From contig CM032118.1 of the NCBI GenBank assembly GCA_018894105.1, positions 34,266,690 to 34,330,689 of the forward strand: 64,000 bases of DNA, in the 5' to 3' direction. The notes under the pieces were generated by a model that was not told the DNA's origin, searched no databases, and saw nothing but the letters and a program-made list of their open reading frames with translations. Source of the DNA: Jacaranda mimosifolia (lineage: Eukaryota; Streptophyta; Magnoliopsida; Lamiales; Bignoniaceae). Made by a program: the position numbers and the translations under genes. This document shows positions 59,286-64,000 of the stretch, piece after piece. Position 1 is the stretch's first letter. The number at the start of each line of letters is the position of its first letter.

Positions 59286-60100
59286 AAAATATGCTTATAC
59301 CATTGGTTTTATAAAATGTTCTTGTCTAGTCTATTATATAAAAACTGATCAAAATCTTGGATTTTGGAATCTGAATATTTCATGAAACAATTTGTTCACT
59401 GAGTTTCATTAAATCTAATCATGTCTATAAGTTCTGAAATTTTCTATGAAATTTATTTAAATGTAAAATGACTTATTCGCCAGTATGGCACGGCATTGAG
59501 TTAGCTCTTTAAAGTGTTGTACAGGAAATACTATTTTTTGGTTTTAGTTTGTAGATTCCGTAGACTTCTTCAAATCTCCAATACCCAGATATACAACTTG
59601 TATTTTAGTTATTTGAATTCAGAACGAATGTTCTTTAATGCTTGCCTCACTGAGTTATTCGGACTCACCCTCTTTATGTTTTTCCTTTTGTTCTTTGGCT
59701 ATATTGAAGAGTAAAAGGCATCCTGAGCTTGGGCTACCCTTTTGGCATAGTGTAAATATTGTTACCATGATATCTATAACGGTAAGGATGCGATATGTTA
59801 TGGTTGAATTGTAACAGGGGGCATAGGTTAAGCTAGTATCTTTTCTACTGTGAAGTCTGACAGGTTGGGGTCCCTGATGAATGATGTATATATAAGTTAA
59901 ATTACTGGTCTTAGAGAAATTGTGACTTGTTATGAGAACTTGGGTTTTGCTTGTCATTTTCAGCATGACTAGCTTAAATTTTAAATTATGAAATTTCTTA
60001 GGTTGAGAATTTTGGAGGGTGTAATTGGTTTTGAAAAAAATAGTATTGGAGTAGTGCCTCGATCCAAAGCAAGCACCTCTCGGACGGGGCGCTATAGAGG

Positions 60101-60112
60101 TGGTATTAGAGC
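60101..60112 (+). other. Primer-binding site of element D
   Basis: TGGTATTAGAGC is one change from the TGGTATCAGAGC site of elements B and C. Confidence 0.75.
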
Positions 60113-61127
60113 TTAGGTTTGAAAACCTGTGCTATGTATGGATAGGGTCTTCGGAATATGGGATTTCTAGATTAGTGTGGAATATATTTGACTTGAGAAT
60201 TTTGTTAGGATGTGAATTTTAGGATAATGCATGATATCAGAAAGTGAAGGATTGGTACTGGGATGACCAGCTAGTATATGGTCCATTACTTTAAGGTATC
60301 ACGCACGTGACTTCATTAATGTTTGGTGGAATGATATCTTTGGAGTTACGTTGTTGACCGAGCATTTTGTGATAATAGAATGTGGGAACTGAAAGGTTGT
60401 TTGAGATAATAAGTGTTTGATCTTGTTTAGGATCGAGATTTAAATAATGAGCCTAATTTTGGAACTGACATTTCAATAATAAGACTGATCTATATAACTA
60501 CATGGTAGCATTAAGAGGGAAATAAGAAAGTATTTTCTGTAAAGAGATCATGTAAAATGATCAGTGAATGACATATATATATGATTGCAACTCAAATATC
60601 TGAGATAATTAGTTTATTAGCAATGGAAGAGCACACTGGTTTGATTATAAGTTGATACAGGACAAGTGGGAAAGATCGCTTGTGAGAAATGAGGCTCTCA
60701 GAAATCATGCTGTAAATTTGAGAAAGAAGGGTTAGGATCCAATATTATGGGACATATAGAATACTTAAAGTATGTAGTTATATGTAATCATATGGAGGCA
60801 TATATGTTTCATATATAATCTTATGAGGAGTAAAATGAAATGAGTTGTGTTGAAGATAATATTGGAATTGGTTAACTTGTTCATCCATAGTCAGATAATG
60901 AGTAAGTTTAGCAAATATATTATATGAACTTATGTATGATTCAACATGGTTTTATTTGCTAGTGTTATTCGATATAGACATATTTCTACTTCATAATATA
61001 CTTATACTCAACAATCCCTTGTACATTATGACAAGAACTATTAGAAGTTCGAATGTTAACGGAGTCTCCTTTTGAATATTGCAGATTTCACATAGTTAAT
61101 AGGACTGAAGGATTTATATACTAAGTG

Positions 61128-62336
61128 ATGTCACGGGAACAACCTCATATATTTCCCTTATCGTGGACTGTTCGAGGTCATAGAGGACGATCTACCATTG
61201 ATCGAAATGAAGCATAAGAGGGTCAAATAGGAAATGCTTCTGACCAAGGACACCTTGCACCAGAGGACAGAATAATACCGACCCCACTATTAAACCAAGG
61301 AATCAGAGGACAAGCTGTAGAACAGATGCTTACCATGTGGTAGTAGTGTATGCAATTATGTCTGCAACAAAGTCAAGTTGGCGGTTCTCAAAATATTGAA
61401 CAACTTGTAGTGGGTTGAATGTTAGAACGGTTCCTTAAACACAATCCCCCGAGGTTTATCGGTGAACCAGATGATCAGAAGACAGAAACATGGGTCGAAG
61501 AGATTGAGAAATTTTTTCTTGTACTAGATTATCCAGAAGAACAGAAGGTTAAACATGCCACCTTTCTCTTAGGAGAAGATGCCTATCATTAGTGGAGGTT
61601 ACTAGACCAACAGTGGAACCAAGAAGGAACTCCCCGTACTTGGGAGAACTTTAAAAGCGAATTTATGAATAAATTTATGCCTGAAGTTGTAAAGAATGCT
61701 TGGGAGAGGGAATTTATGGAACTTACTCAAGGATCTATGTCTGTGTGCCATTATGAAGCTAAATTTAATCGTTTAATCCGGTATGCACCTCATATATCGG
61801 GTGATGAGAAACGCAGAATAAGAAAATTCATTGAAGGGCTAAAGATTGAGTTGCGAAGAGCTCTCTTAACCTGTGAATTTCCCACTTGTAGCAAGGCTGT
61901 GAATAGGGCCATGCAGCAAAATAAGATATTAAGGAGATATCTAAAATCGAAGAAAAGATTAAGAAGGGAAAGACTTTTGGGTCCGCAGTTTAAAGTAGAG
62001 AGATAAGTGACTCTGGGAGGAAACAACAGAGGGTTCAAGGTCAGACATCGGTCAACCACCTATCTCTTAATGGAAATAACACTTGTCCAACCCAATTGAC
62101 TCCAAGAAAAGCTTGTGAATTTTGTGGTGACGCCCGTCACAATGAATCTACATGTTGGAAAAAGCATGGAAAATGTATGCGATGTGGCAGTGACCAACAT
62201 TTTGTTAAGAATTGTCCTAGGGATAGGAAATTTGCCTCCAATGATCAAGGAAACAAGGGAAAACAACTTATGGAATCTAGCCAAAGACAGAAGGGCCCGA
62301 CTAGCGCTAATGCCCCTACCTAGAGGAATGCGCTAG
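61128..62336 (+). pseudogene. Broken gag of element D
   Basis: The frame starts MSREQPHIFPLSW at 61128. An arginine/glycine-rich N-terminus precedes a Retrotrans_gag domain: NPPRFIGEPD, WVEEIEKFF and LLGEDAYH-stop-WRLL (TAG at 61590). TWENFKSEF, NAWEREFMELTQGSMSV and YEAKFNRLIRYAPH follow. Other stops lie near 61209, 61337-61342 and 61416. After 62006 the frame shifts, and zinc knuckles appear at 62096-62323: CEFCGDARHNESTC and CMRCGSDQHFVKNC (CX2CX4HX4C). Gag would build the particle and bind RNA; this copy is dead by stops and a frameshift, but the domains remain clear. Confidence 0.85.
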
Positions 62337-62614
62337 ACTCACAGGCCATTGTCTAAGGTATGGTTACGTTCATAATATTTTGAGAAACTAATGTGACTCG
62401 TTCTCTTACATCTCTCTGTCTCACTTTAAAAGTTAAACTAGACTTTGAACCCAGGCCTTGATCAAACCCTTATAGACATGGATATTAATAACTGACTTTT
62501 GTGAAACAGATTTAGCGTCACCCTTGAAGAAGCGTACTTATGTTAATGCCTTCTATACCCATCGATGTTGTTCTGAGTTTCTTGAATCTAAGATGAGAAT
62601 CTGGGGGCCAGATT

Positions 62615-62635
62615 CTTTTAAGAGGGGAGGATTGT
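62615..62635 (+). other. Polypurine tract of element D
   Basis: AAGAGGGGAGGAT immediately precedes the 3' LTR start TGTAACATCC. Confidence 0.8.
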
Positions 62636-63596
62636 AACATCCCTAAAATTTGGTATTTCGAAAAATAAGGATTTAGAGTTCAAGAAATTGATTGGTCAGA
62701 TTTTAGGGTTTGAAAAATAATAAAAAAGACTTAATTGTAAAAATTTTGAAAGTTTTGGGGTTGATTTGAAATTTGAGAAAACTTTATTTTTAAGAGTCTT
62801 GACACTTTGTAGGTCAAAATTGAATTATTTTGGGTCAAAGGGGTTAAAATAAAGCACTAACTAAATTTAGGGCCGAAGTGAAGAATTTTAAATTTTGGAG
62901 GACTCAATTGAAAACTGGACAAAAGATTTGGGGGTAGAATTTGAATATCTGAAAGTTCCTTATAAATAGCCCAATTTCTATTTTCCTCCCCCATTCTTCC
63001 TTTCTCTTCACCGTTTATACCTCTCTCCCCCCTCACCAGCGAACTCCTCCGGCGACGCCCCAAAATCGTAAACTAACCCACCCAACCTCTTCTTCTCACT
63101 CCCAGGACCTCAACTATACCACATGCAGGTACCTTCTCCAACCAGACGCTAGAAAAATGAAGCTTAACGTAAGCTCCCGTCGGCGGTGATGGGTCTCCAA
63201 CCTCCAGCGATTGAACCTATAATGTGAGCTGTGGGTTTCGTAGTGCTAAGCTTTAGGAACATTTTGGTAACCTTGGATTCCAGTTTGGCGCGGCGGAGGA
63301 AAAAGAATCAAGCTAAAATCGTGCGGTGGTGAGTGGTGGAGTAGTGAATTTTGGGTGGCAATTGAGCTGCAATCTGACGACGTTTGGTAAAATTGATGTG
63401 GGGGTTGTGTCTGTTGAGCTGAAAGGAGTCGAATGATGGTGGTGTTACCTGTTTCTAGCGACTGTACACGACGGTGCTCTGACAGCTCCAAGACAGTTTC
63501 TCCAGCTCATCGTGGCCATCGTTGTGGTGTTCTCGATTGGCAATTTTGGAGCTTTGATAGTCAGATTTTGGGTAAAAGAGTTGGATTGAGGATTTC

Positions 63597-63629
<33 letters not shown>

Positions 63630-64000
63630 TATATGTTATACCATTTTATCTCATAAATATTGTATTATGAGACATGCAAAAAAGAAATTTGATATGGGAC
63701 CAGGATTCGGAACATGCATGTACTATTGTTAGTTTAGTAAACACGGATTTTTATTATCATGTGATAATTTTGGGTTAATTAAGTTAATTAAGTGATTAAA
63801 ACTCTAATCTTGTGAAATTGAGACTTAAGTAACAATAATTGGGCTGTTGTTCTAATTTGGATAATGGGATGATGCCAATTATATAAATAAGGACTTGACT
63901 ATAGCTTTTGTTAGTACTGTAAACGGCTTAATTTTCGGGCCAATTAAAAAATGACATGTGTAAATAATATACTAGTCATTAATTTAAAATTTTCTATTTA
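62636..64000 (+). repeat. 3' LTR of element D, cut by window end
   Basis: Copy of 56937 onward with small differences. At 63611-63629 it has a (CA)n tract where the 5' LTR has ATACATATATG, and at about 63185 it has small indels. Confidence 0.85.
63611..63629. repeat. (CA)n microsatellite in 3' LTR of element D
   Basis: About ten CA units, absent from the 5' LTR copy, so they expanded after insertion. Confidence 0.85.

Larger units (their letters stand above)
56937..60096 (+). repeat. 5' LTR of element D (3.2 kb)
   Basis: Starts TGTAACATCCCTAAAATTTG and ends GGGGCGCTATA (TACA eroded to TATA). TATA box TATAAATA at 57266-57273, then a GC-rich, CCGGCG-containing transcribed part. It matches 62636-64000 over the available length. 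Confidence 0.85.
56937..64000 (+). mobile_element. Gag-only large-LTR retrotransposon D (runs out of window)
   Basis: The 5' LTR is 56937-60096, with a primer site at 60101-60112. The leader and a broken gag lie at 61128-62336, a polypurine tract precedes 62636, and the 3' LTR runs from 62636 to the window edge. Only about 2.5 kb separates the LTRs, and gag is followed almost at once by the polypurine tract, so protease, RT, RNase H and integrase are absent. This is the layout of gag-only (TR-GAG type) non-autonomous elements. It inserted into the LTR of element C; the expected target duplication is AAAGA. Confidence 0.85.

Overview
The window is nuclear DNA of a flowering plant, most likely a dicot. 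It is very AT-rich. Its genes have many GT-AG introns and encode chloroplast-targeted proteins, and plant-type Helitrons, gypsy LTR retrotransposons, SINEs and MITEs fill the space between them. The species cannot be named from the sequence alone. Only three host protein-coding genes are supported; most other open frames are chance or remnants of mobile elements.

Layout. Bases 1-7.5 kb hold AT-rich DNA, a tRNA-derived SINE (727-848) with a perfect 17-bp target duplication, a composite Helitron (987-3609) and a second Helitron (3904-5765) nested in or beside another (from 3695). A MITE lies at 7493-7851. Bases 8.7-11.3 kb (minus strand) encode an intact six-coding-exon receptor-like cytoplasmic kinase of the CRPK1 type (391 aa by my splice model); its 5' UTR probably reaches about 13.2 kb. 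At 13.9-17.7 kb a degenerate hAT-like element is split by a second copy of the composite Helitron (14430-17031). A 9.7-kb gypsy/TAT-lineage LTR element spans 18380-28102. It has gag and pol remnants, about seven 60-bp repeats behind pol, an hAT-like insertion and a long antisense extra-ORF relic.

The gene island lies at 29.9-35.9 kb. psbR (photosystem II 10-kDa protein, plus strand, five exons, 139 aa) and a plastid RecA (RECA1 type, minus strand, 13 exons, 422 aa) are convergent neighbours. Both reading frames rebuild without a break. The Arabidopsis orthologues are, to my knowledge, also adjacent (At1g79040/At1g79050), so this looks like conserved microsynteny. A second copy of the 7.5-kb MITE family sits upstream of psbR.

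Bases 36.3-64.0 kb form a nest of mobile elements. A minus-strand Helitron (3' end 36311) is split at 37197/48353 by a second minus-strand Helitron. That Helitron is itself split by a large-LTR gypsy element (37941-44511, TSD GTTAT), which carries a SINE-like insert with a 17-bp TSD, and by a Mutator-like non-autonomous DNA element (44978-46890). The outer Helitron is split again at 48612 by a minus-strand large-LTR element. The right LTR of that element is interrupted at 56937 by a plus-strand element holding only a broken gag between 3.2-kb LTRs. The three large-LTR elements belong to one diverged, apparently non-autonomous group: 3.2-3.5-kb LTRs, TGGTATCAGAGCC-type primer sites, internal minisatellites and no visible pol.
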